The notes under the pieces: generated by a model
The model's database searches: none
The model's input: the letters and a program-made list of their open reading frames with translations, nothing else
What the model was told of the DNA's origin: nothing
Assembly: GCA_013361525.1 (NCBI GenBank)
Contig: JABFXY010000145.1
Span: forward strand, 37,838 to 101,837
From: Polyangiaceae bacterium
GTDB taxonomy: Bacteria > Myxococcota_A > Polyangia > Polyangiales > Polyangiaceae
Length of the DNA stretch: 64,000 nucleotides
Direction: 5' to 3'
Shown here: positions 17,188-25,525 of the stretch, piece after piece
Layout: each line of letters opens with the position of its first letter
Numbering within the stretch: the stretch's first letter is position 1
Program-made: the position numbers and the translations under genes

Positions 17188-18461
17188 AGGCCTGCGACGC
17201 TTGCCACCGGCTGTTCGAGGATACGTCGGGCTTCTGTCCCATCGATGGGACGAAGCTCGAGCCGGTCGCCACGGCGAAGCTGCCGAGCGACCCGGAAGAC
17301 AACCGGATCGGGAAGCGTCTCTGCGGGCGCTACGTCATCTATCGCGTCGTCGCGGACGGCGGCATGGGCCGCGTCTACCAAGCCCTCGACGAGGTCGCCC
17401 AGCGGAACGTCGCGCTGAAAATCCTCCACCCCGACGTCGCCACCGACACGGTCGCAGTGGAGCGGTTCAAGCGCGAGTTCGAGGTGTCCACGAGCCTGCG
17501 CCACACGAACATCGTGGAGGTGCTCGGCTTCGAGCGGACCGACGACGCGTCGTACGCCCTCGTCATGGAGTACCTCGAGGGCGAGGAGCTGCGCATGCTC
17601 CTCAAGCGCGAGAAGCTCATGAAGCCGGAGCGCGTCATCCGGATGGCCAGCCAGGTCGCCCTCGGCCTCGAGGCTGCCCACGCGCGCAAGCAGGTTCACC
17701 GCGATCTCAAGCCCGACAACCTGTTTTTGGGGCACACGCCGGACGGCGACGTCACGAAGATCCTCGATTTCGGCTCCGTCCGTGACAACAACGAGAACGC
17801 GAAGAAGCTGACGGTGATGGGAACGACGATCGGATCGCCGTTCTACATGGCGCCGGAGCAGGCGCAGGGACTCGCGACGCTCGATCACCGTGCGGACATC
17901 TGGTCGCTCGCGGCGATCGTCTACGAGAGCCTCACCGGCAAGGTGCCCTTCATGGGCAACACCGGTCCCTCGATCCTCCTCGCGATCCTCACGCAAGAGC
18001 CGGATCCCATCAGCCAAGTCGGTGCGGCGCAGAACGTCCCCGCGACGATGGACGAGGTCATCGAGATCGCGCTCGCTAAGAATCCGGAGATTCGTTACGC
18101 GTCGATCGGCGCGTTCGTCGATGCATTCGGGCGCGCCTACGGCCTCGAGGGTGACCACCGAGCCTGGGCAACCACGTCGGAGGCCACGGTCTGCCAGCAG
18201 ATCGCCGAGCGCCTGCCGTCGAAGCTCGTCGAGCACCAGCAGAAAGGCGCGCAAGCCGCGAGCTTCCGGGACATGGATGCGGCCTTCCGGTCTTCGCCGA
18301 CCACGACGACTTCCGCGGGGCGCGCGGGCAGCGAGGCGAGCCTACCTGCCGACTACGTCATCATGGGCTTGCCGCCGGCACGGCCGGCGTGGTTCTGGCC
18401 CGCGATCGGCGGTGGGGCGATTGTCGTCGTGGCGATCGTTGCGTTCCTCGTCACGCGCTGA
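17184..18461 (+). CDS. Ser/Thr protein kinase with N-terminal zinc ribbon and C-terminal membrane anchor
   Basis: 425 residues; start GTG overlaps the previous stop by four bases. The N terminus has C4-x2-C7 and C18-P-I-D21, a zinc-ribbon-like CxxC...CPxD motif with Asp at the fourth position. The kinase domain (about 50-310) has ADGGMGRVY (first glycine of the loop replaced by Ala), VALK (K79), HRDLKPDN (from residue 172), DFG and MAPEQ. A linker precedes a final membrane helix (FWPAIGGGAIVVVAIVAFLV) that ends three residues from the C terminus, so the kinase is cytoplasmic and tail-anchored. It would phosphorylate Ser/Thr of unknown targets. PrkA follows after about 50 bases on the same strand. 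Confidence 0.92.
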   Translation: MKACDACHRLFEDTSGFCPIDGTKLEPVATAKLPSDPEDNRIGKRLCGRYVIYRVVADGGMGRVYQALDEVAQRNVALKILHPDVATDTVAVERFKREFEVSTSLRHTNIVEVLGFERTDDASYALVMEYLEGEELRMLLKREKLMKPERVIRMASQVALGLEAAHARKQVHRDLKPDNLFLGHTPDGDVTKILDFGSVRDNNENAKKLTVMGTTIGSPFYMAPEQAQGLATLDHRADIWSLAAIVYESLTGKVPFMGNTGPSILLAILTQEPDPISQVGAAQNVPATMDEVIEIALAKNPEIRYASIGAFVDAFGRAYGLEGDHRAWATTSEATVCQQIAERLPSKLVEHQQKGAQAASFRDMDAAFRSSPTTTTSAGRAGSEASLPADYVIMGLPPARPAWFWPAIGGGAIVVVAIVAFLVTR

Positions 18462-18512
18462 CGGACCGGACATCGAGAGGGCGCTCGACGCGCGCACGGT
18501 CGCTTCCGGCTG

Positions 18513-20837
18513 GTGCTAGGCTTCGAGCGCGTGGCCGATTCCAAAGACGACGTCAAAAACCGCCGCAAGCTCGCCCTCCTCGAGCTCGATACGATCGCGA
18601 CCGCCCTCGAACAGCGCTTCGCCGCCTCGAAGACGGTCCTGACGTTCAAGGAGTACCTCGAGCTCTTCGCCGAGAACCCGAATCGTCACGGGCGCGACGC
18701 TGCGACGTACGTCCGGGACATGTTCGATCACTACGGCGTCGACACCGTCGACAAGCCGTGGGGGCGGATGCCCCGGTACAAGCTCTTCGACCTTCCGTGG
18801 GAGACGAGCGTCCAAGCCCGCGAGGTGCCGCTCGTCGGCCAAGAGGAGCTGCAGAGCGCCGTCTACAAGTTTCTCTGCAACTTCGTGAACGAGGGCCGGC
18901 CGAACAAGCTGATCCTCATGCACGGGCCGAACGGCAGCGCGAAGAGCACGACCGCGGCCTGTGTGCTGCGCGCGCTCGAGCATTACTCCACGCTCGAAGA
19001 CGGCGCGCTCTATCGCTTTCACTGGGTCTTTCCGAGCCGCAAGACGACGCGCGGATCGATCGGCTTCGGCGAGACGAAGACCAAGACGACGCTCTCCGCC
19101 ACCAACATGGAAGAGAGCTTCGCGCACCTCGCCGACGACGAGATCGACGCCCGCCTGGTGATGGAAATTCGGGACCATCCTCTGTTCTTGCTTCCGCTCG
19201 CGGAGCGCAGGCAGTTCCTCGACAAGATCTACGAAGGCACCGGGGAACGGCCGCCGATGTGGCTCGTCACCGGGCAGCTGTCGCACAAGAACCAGCAGGT
19301 CTTCCAAGCGCTGATGATGGCCGAGGAGGGCAACCTCCTGCGCGCGCTCCGACACGTGCAGATCGAGCGCTGGCAGATCTCGAAGAAGTATCGCCAAGGC
19401 GCGATCACGTTGGGCCCCGAGCTCAGCGTCGACGCCGGCGAGCGGCAGGTCACCGCCGATCGATCCCTGTCCGCGCTGCCCACCGCGCTCCAAGCAACGA
19501 CGCTCTTCGAAGCGCACGGTGAGCTCATCGAGGCGGCCGGCGGTGTGCTCGAGTTCAGCGACTTGTTGAAGCGCCCCATCGATGCGTTCCGCTATTTGCA
19601 GCTGACGCTCGAGACGGGTGAGGTCGCGCTCCCGCACCAGAACGTGCAGACCAACGTCGTGATGGTCGGCAGCGCGAACGAGATTCATCTCGCTGCGTTC
19701 CGCGAACACCCGGAGTTCCCGAGCTTCCGCGGGCGCTTCGAGCTCGTCGCGGTTCCGTATTTGAAGAGCGCGGTCGACGAGCGACGCATCTACGACATGC
19801 AGATCGTGCCGTACATGTCTCGGCACGTCGCGCCGCACGCGACCACCGTCGCCGCCGAGTTCGCGGTGATGACGCGGCTCGCGAAGCCGAGCGCCGATCG
19901 GTACAGCCCCGAGCTCGGCAAGATCCTCAAAGAGCTCAGCGTGGAGCAGAAGATGGATCTCTACTCCACCGGCGCGATCCCGGAGTCGCTCGACGGCGAC
20001 GCGCGGAAGGTTCTGCGCGCGGGTTTGGCGAGCATCTACCGCGAGACGGAGTCGTCGGTCGACTACGAGGGCAAAGACGGTGCGAGCCCGCGCACGATGC
20101 GAACGGTGCTGCTGCTCGCGTCGCAACACCCCGACTACCAGTCCCTGTCGCCGTTCGCGGTCCTCGCGACGCTCGACGAGCTCTGCAAACAAACGTCGGA
20201 GTACGACTGGCTGCGCCTCAAGCCCCAAGCCGGCGGCTACCACGACACCAAAGAGATGCGGACCGTGGTGCGCCGGCGCCTCCTCGACCGCATCGAAGAA
20301 GAGATGCGGCGCGCGAGCGGGCTCGTCGAAGAGCTCAAATACAAGGAGCTCTTCGATCGCTACGTGAACCACGTTTCGGTGTGGGTCAAAGGCGAGACGA
20401 TCCGAAACCCCCTCACCGGCGAGTACGAAAAGGCCGACGAGCGGCTCATGCGCGAGGTGGAGGGCCTGCTCGGGATCCAGACGAAGAACGAAGATCACCG
20501 GCGCGGTCTCATCTCGTCGATCGCGGCGTGGGCGATCGATCATCCGGGCGAAAAGGTCATCTACGCGACGGTGTTCCCCGACGTCGTGAGGCGCCTGCGC
20601 GAAGCCGTTTTCCTCGAGCGACGCAAGCCCGTCGCGCACCTCGTGCGCGACCTCGCGCGCATCCTTCGAGAGCGCAAAGAGCACAAGCCGCACAAGGCCG
20701 ACAAAGACCTCAACGAGGTGCGTCGCCACGAGGCGGAGCAGATGATGGATAGGCTCACGACCATGGGCTACAACGAGGACTCCGCGCTCGACGCGGCGAG
20801 CGCCGTGCTCCGCCACCGGTTCGCCGAGCTCGTGTAG
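18513..20837 (+). CDS. prkA: PrkA-type serine protein kinase / AAA+ ATPase
   Basis: 774 residues starting at GTG; a second in-frame GTG at 18531 is possible. The N-terminal AAA-type domain has ARxVPLVGQEELQ and Walker A GPNGSAKST (137-145); the middle and C-terminal parts follow the PrkA family (DRSLSALP, NVVMVGSANEIH, FRGRFELVAVPYL). E. coli YeaG and B. subtilis PrkA act in stationary-phase and sporulation control and are often linked to yeaH and spoVR. Neither partner is next to it here. At 774 residues it is longer than the roughly 640 typical of YeaG, with an extended C terminus (residues 640-774). The neighbours are a Ser/Thr kinase upstream and TatD downstream. Confidence 0.88.
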   Translation: MLGFERVADSKDDVKNRRKLALLELDTIATALEQRFAASKTVLTFKEYLELFAENPNRHGRDAATYVRDMFDHYGVDTVDKPWGRMPRYKLFDLPWETSVQAREVPLVGQEELQSAVYKFLCNFVNEGRPNKLILMHGPNGSAKSTTAACVLRALEHYSTLEDGALYRFHWVFPSRKTTRGSIGFGETKTKTTLSATNMEESFAHLADDEIDARLVMEIRDHPLFLLPLAERRQFLDKIYEGTGERPPMWLVTGQLSHKNQQVFQALMMAEEGNLLRALRHVQIERWQISKKYRQGAITLGPELSVDAGERQVTADRSLSALPTALQATTLFEAHGELIEAAGGVLEFSDLLKRPIDAFRYLQLTLETGEVALPHQNVQTNVVMVGSANEIHLAAFREHPEFPSFRGRFELVAVPYLKSAVDERRIYDMQIVPYMSRHVAPHATTVAAEFAVMTRLAKPSADRYSPELGKILKELSVEQKMDLYSTGAIPESLDGDARKVLRAGLASIYRETESSVDYEGKDGASPRTMRTVLLLASQHPDYQSLSPFAVLATLDELCKQTSEYDWLRLKPQAGGYHDTKEMRTVVRRRLLDRIEEEMRRASGLVEELKYKELFDRYVNHVSVWVKGETIRNPLTGEYEKADERLMREVEGLLGIQTKNEDHRRGLISSIAAWAIDHPGEKVIYATVFPDVVRRLREAVFLERRKPVAHLVRDLARILRERKEHKPHKADKDLNEVRRHEAEQMMDRLTTMGYNEDSALDAASAVLRHRFAELV

Positions 20838-20856
20838 CCGCTCGAAGAGACGCACG

Positions 20857-21633
20857 TTGCTCGTCGATACCCATTGCCACCTGGACCGGGGCGTCTATCC
20901 CGAAGGCCCCGAAGAGCCGCTCGCGCGCGCCCGCGCGGCCGGCGTCGGCGCGTTCGTCTCGATCGGCGTGGACGCGACGCTCGACGCCGCGCGCGACGCC
21001 ATCGCGATCGCCGCCCGGACCGACGACGTATGGGCCACCGTCGGCCTGCACCCGCACGACGCGAAGGTCTGGACCGACGAAATGTCCGCGGAGATCGAGC
21101 GGCTCGCCGTGTCCCCGAAGGTCGTCGCCGTCGGCGAGATCGGCCTCGACTACCACTACATGTCGTCGCCAAAAGAGCAGCAGCTCGAGGTGTTTCGTCG
21201 CATGATCGCGCTCGCTCGGCGCGTGAAGCGAACGATCGTCATCCACACCCGTGAGGCGCCGGCGGACACGCTCGACGTGCTCGAAGCGGAAGGGGCGAGC
21301 GAGGTCGGCGGCATCATCCACTGCTTCAGCGAAGACCTGCCGTTCGCGCGCCGCGCGCTCGATCTCGGTTTCGACCTATCGTTTTCCGGGATCGTGACGT
21401 TCAAGAACGCCAAGAGCATTCACGAGGTCGCCGCGTGGGCTCCGCTCGATCGCATCCTGGTCGAGACGGACAGCCCGTATCTCGCGCCGGTCCCATTTCG
21501 AGGCAAACCGTGCGAACCGGCCATGGTCGTGCACACTGCGAAGCGCGTCGCGGAGCTCCGCTCGATGCCGCTGGACGAGCTCACGCGAGCGACCAGCGAC
21601 AACGCACGAAAACGCCTCGGGATCACGCTCTAG
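20857..21633 (+). CDS. tatD: TatD-family metal-dependent deoxyribonuclease
   Basis: 258 residues from a TTG start, 19 bases after prkA. The metal-binding residues of the TatD TIM-barrel are present: DTHCHLD (H6, H8), GEIGLDYHY, IIHTREA, GIIHCFSE and ETDSPYLAP. TatD enzymes are cytoplasmic 3'-5' exonucleases acting on single-stranded DNA and RNA, involved in oxidative-damage repair and DNA degradation. Length is normal. The TonB-like gene follows on the same strand after about 40 bases. Confidence 0.93.
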   Translation: MLVDTHCHLDRGVYPEGPEEPLARARAAGVGAFVSIGVDATLDAARDAIAIAARTDDVWATVGLHPHDAKVWTDEMSAEIERLAVSPKVVAVGEIGLDYHYMSSPKEQQLEVFRRMIALARRVKRTIVIHTREAPADTLDVLEAEGASEVGGIIHCFSEDLPFARRALDLGFDLSFSGIVTFKNAKSIHEVAAWAPLDRILVETDSPYLAPVPFRGKPCEPAMVVHTAKRVAELRSMPLDELTRATSDNARKRLGITL

Positions 21634-21674
21634 GCACGGTTGTCACCGGCGACCGGCCGGTTCAAACTACGCCG

Positions 21675-23012
21675 GTGACCGGGAAGCGCGCGATCGACAT
21701 CGGGACGGCGAGCGCGCTTTCGCTCGCCGGTCACGCGACGATCGCCTTCGCTTTTTTGTCGGCGGTCCATCTCGCGCAATCAGGCCTCCTCGACGACGAG
21801 GAGAAACCGGCGCGCGCTCGAACGGTGGCCGCGCAAGCCCGAGAAGAGGCGACGCTCGAAATCGAGCTCGTGCCTTCGCCCGAGCGAACGGACATCACCG
21901 CCAACGAGCGGGCGGAGCGCGAGCAAATCCGCGTCCCCGCAGGCGGTTCACTCGTCCCGCGCATCGACCAGGATCGCCGCGGTCGCGGCGGCGACGATCG
22001 TGTGCCCGAGCCGGCGCTGAACCTCGCAGATCAAGACGATCGGATCACGCGGATGCAGGGCTCGATGACGCATCTCGAGGTGTCGCAGCTGCCGCGTATC
22101 GACACGAAAAAGCAGCGCGAGTCGTACGAGGATCGCCGCGCCAGCCGCGAGCCGATGGAGCTGACGTTCGTCGCGATGGGCAACCGCGGGATCATCGAAG
22201 AGCGGCGCCGCGAGGCGAAGGTGGATCCCGGGGCAGGGCTCGCCTCGGCGACGGCGCGCAACCGCGCCGGTGGCACGTTGGGCGACGCCGCGAAGGAGCA
22301 CGGGTGGGGTGCGCGCGTCGGTCCTGTCGGAACCGATGCGGTTGGAGCTCAAAAAGCTTCGCCGGGGCAGGGGATTCTCACCGCATGGGACGTCGGGCGC
22401 GAGTCCGACGCGGCGGTGAACGCGCATGCGAGGCCGCTCGTGTCGCAGCAGGATCCGTCGGTCCCTGCGCTCACCGAAGGTCGGCCGAACGACAACGTCG
22501 AGGACGAGCAAGCAGTCGCCGCGCGGCAGGCTTCACTCCTCCACGCAAGCACCTCCGGCGCGAAGAACGCCGGCGAGGGGCGGGGAGGGGAGACCGGACC
22601 CGGTGCAGTCGGCGCAGGCGGTTCGAAGGGCCCCGGTCAGTCGTCGGCGCCCGCGGGCGCGGGAGGGGCGGGCCCCGCCGATCTCGTGAAGCTCGGCTAC
22701 ATCCGCACCGTGCAGAGCAAGGTGCATCCGCATTGGGCAAACGCGTTCCCCAAGTGGGCCGCGCTCGAGGGGCGGGGTGGGTCGGCCGTCATCTCGTTCA
22801 CCATCGAAGCCGACGGCACCGTTTCCAGTGCGCGCGTCGCGCGGTCGAGCACCATCGCGGAGTTCGACGAGAACGTCCGCAAGGCCGTGCTGAAGGGCGC
22901 GCCGTTCGGCAAGCTCCCCTCGAGCCTCGGCCAGCGGTTCACGATGTCGATCACGTTCAACGCGCCGAACCCGGCCGTGCGACCCAAGTTCTCCGGCGAC
23001 GGACCCCAGTAG
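21675..23012 (+). CDS. TonB-like energy-transducing periplasmic protein
   Basis: 445 residues from the GTG at 21675, selected because it places one membrane helix near the N terminus (ASALSLAGHATIAFAFLSAV). A long charged then Gly/Ala-rich periplasmic region follows. The last 100 residues (YIRTVQSKVHPHWANAFPKW...GSAVISFTIEADGTVSSARV...FDENVRKAV) match the TonB/TolA C-terminal domain, which contacts outer-membrane transporters or Tol-Pal. No exbB, exbD or receptor gene is nearby. TolA-like or a dedicated envelope-spanning role is possible. Confidence 0.8.
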   Translation: MTGKRAIDIGTASALSLAGHATIAFAFLSAVHLAQSGLLDDEEKPARARTVAAQAREEATLEIELVPSPERTDITANERAEREQIRVPAGGSLVPRIDQDRRGRGGDDRVPEPALNLADQDDRITRMQGSMTHLEVSQLPRIDTKKQRESYEDRRASREPMELTFVAMGNRGIIEERRREAKVDPGAGLASATARNRAGGTLGDAAKEHGWGARVGPVGTDAVGAQKASPGQGILTAWDVGRESDAAVNAHARPLVSQQDPSVPALTEGRPNDNVEDEQAVAARQASLLHASTSGAKNAGEGRGGETGPGAVGAGGSKGPGQSSAPAGAGGAGPADLVKLGYIRTVQSKVHPHWANAFPKWAALEGRGGSAVISFTIEADGTVSSARVARSSTIAEFDENVRKAVLKGAPFGKLPSSLGQRFTMSITFNAPNPAVRPKFSGDGPQ

Positions 23013-23069
23013 GCCGTCGAGCCGAACGCGCTCGCGCACGCCGTCAGTGGTGCGCCGCCGTCAACGGGG

Positions 23070-23267
23070 TCAGTGGTGCATGCGCAGCCACTCGACCCCG
23101 AGCCACAGGACCAGGACCACGAGGGCGATCGCGACCTTCGACCACGTGCCGCCCTCGCTCCCGCGTCCGTCGGGGTGCTGGCTGATGCGACCGAGACCAA
23201 TGTCGTCTTTCAGCATGTCGGCCAGTATGGGGCCGAGACGCGACGCGTCAAGACCTCTATTGACCAC
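23070..23267 (-). CDS. Possible small tail-anchored membrane protein
   Basis: A 65-residue frame starting at GTG, with an internal ATG (MLKDDIGLG) at 23216 as another possible start. The N-terminal half is soluble and the C-terminal part is one strong hydrophobic helix (KVAIALVVLVLWLGVEWL) ending RMHH. It fills a gap between the TonB-like gene and the palindrome at 23356, reading against the TonB-like gene. No family is recognised, and its shortness means chance coding cannot be excluded. Confidence 0.4.
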   Translation of the reverse strand: MVNRGLDASRLGPILADMLKDDIGLGRISQHPDGRGSEGGTWSKVAIALVVLVLWLGVEWLRMHH

Positions 23268-23355
23268 AAGTTAATTCTTCAGGAGGGCGATCAGCGCGCG
23301 ATTTCCCAAGGTGGACGACGCTGCGGTGGCTCGGTGATTCTGTTTCGAGCGTCGC

Positions 23356-23413
23356 CACTTCAGCACTATTGTGCGTACAGCCTAGGGCTACACGCACAAT
23401 AGTGCTTGAAGTG
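23356..23413 (-). repeat. Long palindrome downstream of the trmD operon
   Basis: Two arms of about 27 bases around a three-base loop. Fifteen central bases (ACGCACAATAGTGCT in the right arm) and six outer bases match perfectly, with one bulged T between them. The two inner mismatches become G-U pairs only in a minus-strand transcript, so the RNA made by read-through of the rimM-trmD operon would form an almost continuous stem. There is no U-tract after it, so a simple intrinsic terminator is unlikely. A processing or stabilising hairpin or a REP-like element fits better. Confidence 0.6.
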
Positions 23414-23469
23414 AAAGCGCGCAGAATACGAGCAGGTCGCCTGCTCCGCGCGGTTGGAAGGGCTTCCCT

Positions 23470-24024
23470 TCAACCGACGAGGCGGTCCAGCGCGATAGCG
23501 CAGGCGGCTCGTACACTGAGGTGATTGAAGTCGCTGCCGGGCGCGCCGTGGATTGGCTCGAGGTGGACATCCGCCGCGTCGACCACGCTCGGCGCGAGGC
23601 CCCAGCCGGTGCCGAAGACGAGGAGGACCGTCTTGTCGGTCTTCTCGAGCCGAGCGCGCGCGTCGGCAAACGTGGTGATCGCGCGGCCACGTGCTGCCGC
23701 CGCGGTCGTCCAGACCTCGACGGCGGCGCGCCCTCCACACGCCTCGATCGCTTCGTCGAGGGTGATCGTCGTACGGACCAGCTCGAGCGCGCGCGCACGA
23801 TCCGGGATGCGCTTCTTGCCCGACCCTTCGACCCAGTGATCGCGGATGCGTGCGACGAGCTCCCGTTGGGCTTCGATCGGATGCGTGACGAACATGGCAA
23901 ACGCGCCGTAGGTCCGTGCACTTCTCGACATGTCGTGCAGATCGAGATTGGTCATCGCGGTCGTGACGACGTCGCCGTCCCGATCGAGGACGGGGTGATG
24001 CACGAGCGCTATCGCGATCCTCAT
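23470..24024 (-). CDS. Tm1570-like SPOUT RNA methyltransferase
   Basis: 184 residues from the ATG at 24024, which overlaps the trmD stop codon in ATGA. The protein opens MRIAIALVHHPVLDRDGDVV and has TNLDLHDMSRSARTYG, FVTHP, LLVFGTGWGLAPSVV and FNHLSVRAACAIALDRL, the SPOUT knot pattern of the family typified by Thermotoga Tm1570 (Pfam Methyltrn_RNA_4). These proteins are encoded next to trmD or fused to it and are predicted to methylate RNA using SAM; the substrate was not established as far as I know. The TrmD-Tm1570 fusion of Calditerrivibrio shows the same pairing in one chain. The long open frame upstream of 24024 is antisense or out of frame with trmD. Confidence 0.85.
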   Translation of the reverse strand: MRIAIALVHHPVLDRDGDVVTTAMTNLDLHDMSRSARTYGAFAMFVTHPIEAQRELVARIRDHWVEGSGKKRIPDRARALELVRTTITLDEAIEACGGRAAVEVWTTAAAARGRAITTFADARARLEKTDKTVLLVFGTGWGLAPSVVDAADVHLEPIHGAPGSDFNHLSVRAACAIALDRLVG

Positions 24025-24734
24025 GTCGAGCTTCGATCCTTGTTGGTGAGATCCGGCCTGCGCGCGTGCGTTCGCTCGAGCGACTGCGCCCGCCTCCAGG
24101 CATCGACGCGCGCGTGATCGCCCGAGGAAAGAATGGCGGGCACCGAATGGCCGCGAAACTCCGCCGGGCGCGTGTACTGCGGGTATTCGAGCGCGCCCTG
24201 GAGCTCGTCGCTGAAGGACTCCGACGTGGACGACGCGTCGTTGCCGAGCACGCCGGGAAGGAGACGCACAGTCGCTTCGATGATCGCCATCGCGGCCACT
24301 TCGCCGCCGGTCATGACGAAGTCGCCGAGGGATGCCTCCTCGTGGACGAAGCTTCGAACGCGTTCGTCGAAGCCCTCGTATCGACCGCAGATCAGCGCAA
24401 GGTGCGGATGCGCCGACAACATGCGCGCCTTCGGCTGCGCGAACCTCGCGCCCTGCGGCGTCAAAAGAACACGGTGCGCGGCGGGCTCGCCGCCAGCCGC
24501 TGCGCGTTCGTCGATCGCTTCGAGCGCTGCGACGATCGGCTCGACGCGAAGGACCATCCCGCTGCCGCCGCCGTAGGGGGTGTCGTCGACGCTCTTGTGT
24601 TTGCCGAGCCCGAACGCGCGCAGCTCGACGAGATCCACCCGCGCGATGTGCTCCTCGACGGCGCGGCCGACCATGCTCGTCTCGAGAAAGACGTGGAACA
24701 GCTCCGGGAACAGTGTGACGACGGAGATGATCAT
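24021..24734 (-). CDS. trmD: tRNA (guanine-37 N1) methyltransferase
   Basis: 237 residues from the ATG at 24734, where the protein begins with the canonical IISVVTLFPELF; a GTG at 24776 overlapping the rimM stop would add 14 residues. TrmD adds a methyl group from SAM to G37 of tRNAs reading CNN codons and prevents frameshifting. The family motifs DTPYGGGSGMVLR, LICGRYEGFDERV, LGDFVMTGGE and YPQYTRP are all present. It is between rimM and the Tm1570-like gene, with overlapping ends on the downstream side. rpsP and rplS, which often flank rimM-trmD, are absent here. Confidence 0.97.
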   Translation of the reverse strand: MIISVVTLFPELFHVFLETSMVGRAVEEHIARVDLVELRAFGLGKHKSVDDTPYGGGSGMVLRVEPIVAALEAIDERAAAGGEPAAHRVLLTPQGARFAQPKARMLSAHPHLALICGRYEGFDERVRSFVHEEASLGDFVMTGGEVAAMAIIEATVRLLPGVLGNDASSTSESFSDELQGALEYPQYTRPAEFRGHSVPAILSSGDHARVDAWRRAQSLERTHARRPDLTNKDRSST

Positions 24735-24772
24735 CGGCGGCCCGAGCCGATCGTCGCGGCGATCGTCGGCGC

Positions 24773-25339
24773 TCACATCCCCTCGGTCGACTTGAGCCGC
24801 ACGACGCGCCGAGCCGCATCCACCTCGGCCACGACGTCATCCACGAGCGGCAGCTCGAGCGTCTTGCCGTCGGGCGTCTCGATCACGAGCACCTCGCAGG
24901 TCGGGTACGTCGTGAGCGACTTCACGGTGCCGACGAGCTCACCCGTCACGAGCTCCGCGCGCGCGCCCTCGATGTCGGCCGCGTAAAACTCGCCGTCCTC
25001 GAGGGCAGGGAGCTCTTCGCGCGGAACGAGGATCCGCGTGCCGCGAAGCGCCTCCGCCGCATCGCGATCCGCGACGCGCTCGAGCTGGATCAGCAGCCCC
25101 TGCGCTTCACGAACGCCGACGATACGGACCGTTCGCTCGGATTTCGGGTCGTCCGTCGCGTCGCGCAGGATGACGCGTACACCTTTGGCGATCACGGACG
25201 TGTCCGGGTTGTACAGCTTCAGCCTCAGCTCACCCCGCACGCCGTGCGGGCGGGTGATCTCGGCGATGGCGACGAGTCGACGATCGATTGACAAGGGGAG
25301 CGGCTTCTCTATAGTGCGCCCCGCGTTGCCGCTCCACAT
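24773..25339 (-). CDS. rimM: 16S rRNA processing / 30S maturation protein RimM
   Basis: The span uses the only ATG (188 residues). A TTG at 25294 would give 173 residues starting SIDRRLVAIAEI, close to the usual RimM N terminus, and is equally likely. The N-terminal RimM motif is ITRPHGVRGELRL and the PRC-barrel half contains EFYAADIEGARAELVTGE and PLVDDVVAEVD. RimM binds S19 and helps mature the 30S head. The stop codon overlaps the possible GTG start of trmD, so the genes are co-translated. The upstream ATG lies beside the oppositely oriented tRNA-Met promoter. Confidence 0.93.
   Translation of the reverse strand: MWSGNAGRTIEKPLPLSIDRRLVAIAEITRPHGVRGELRLKLYNPDTSVIAKGVRVILRDATDDPKSERTVRIVGVREAQGLLIQLERVADRDAAEALRGTRILVPREELPALEDGEFYAADIEGARAELVTGELVGTVKSLTTYPTCEVLVIETPDGKTLELPLVDDVVAEVDAARRVVRLKSTEGM
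25288..25315 (+). promoter_or_regulatory. Near-consensus sigma70 promoter of tRNA-Met
   Basis: TTGACA at 25288-25293 and TATAGT at 25310-25315 are separated by 16 bases. The tRNA begins 33 bases downstream, a normal distance for a strong stable-RNA promoter. It overlaps the start region of rimM on the other strand. Confidence 0.8.
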
Positions 25340-25347
25340 GCGTGCAC

Positions 25348-25424
25348 GCCGAAGTAGCTCAGTCGGCTAGAGCAGGCGTTTCATACGCGCCGGGTCGGGG
25401 GTTCGATTCCCTCCTTCGGCACCA
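25348..25424 (+). tRNA. Elongator tRNA-Met (CAU)
   Basis: A complete cloverleaf: acceptor GCCGAAG/CTTCGGC, D stem GCTC/GAGC, anticodon stem GGCGT/GCGCC with loop TTCATAC (anticodon CAT at 25382-25384), and T stem GGGGG/CCCTC. The 3' CCA is encoded, unlike the CAU tRNA at 16332. The loop TTCATAC is like elongator tRNA-Met of Gram-positive bacteria. An initiator is excluded by the fully paired acceptor end. Confidence 0.95.
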
Positions 25425-25437
25425 CCCTCCTCCCGCT

Positions 25438-25467
25438 CCCCTCTCCCTCGTTTCAACGGGAGAGGGG
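25438..25467. terminator. Hairpin downstream of tRNA-Met
   Basis: A perfect ten-base inverted repeat CCCCTCTCCC with its complement and a ten-base loop containing TTT. Outer flanking pyrimidine and purine tracts can extend it imperfectly. It lies between the tRNA and a convergent lipoprotein gene, so it could stop both transcripts. No long U-tract follows. Confidence 0.6.
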
Positions 25468-25525
25468 CTCGACGGGAGCGAGGGAGGCGCAACGACCATA
25501 GCGCTGGTAGTCGGGGAAGCGCTCG

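Noticed and set aside
18516..20855. 779-residue open frame antisense to prkA
   Set aside because: It mirrors the codon pattern of the strongly supported prkA gene. Long antisense frames are common in GC-rich DNA and the translation is Arg/Ala/Leu-rich without domains.
24025..24840. Upstream part of the frame containing the SPOUT methyltransferase
   Set aside because: It overlaps trmD in another frame, is Arg/Ser-rich and lacks motifs; the ATG at 24024 gives the normal protein.
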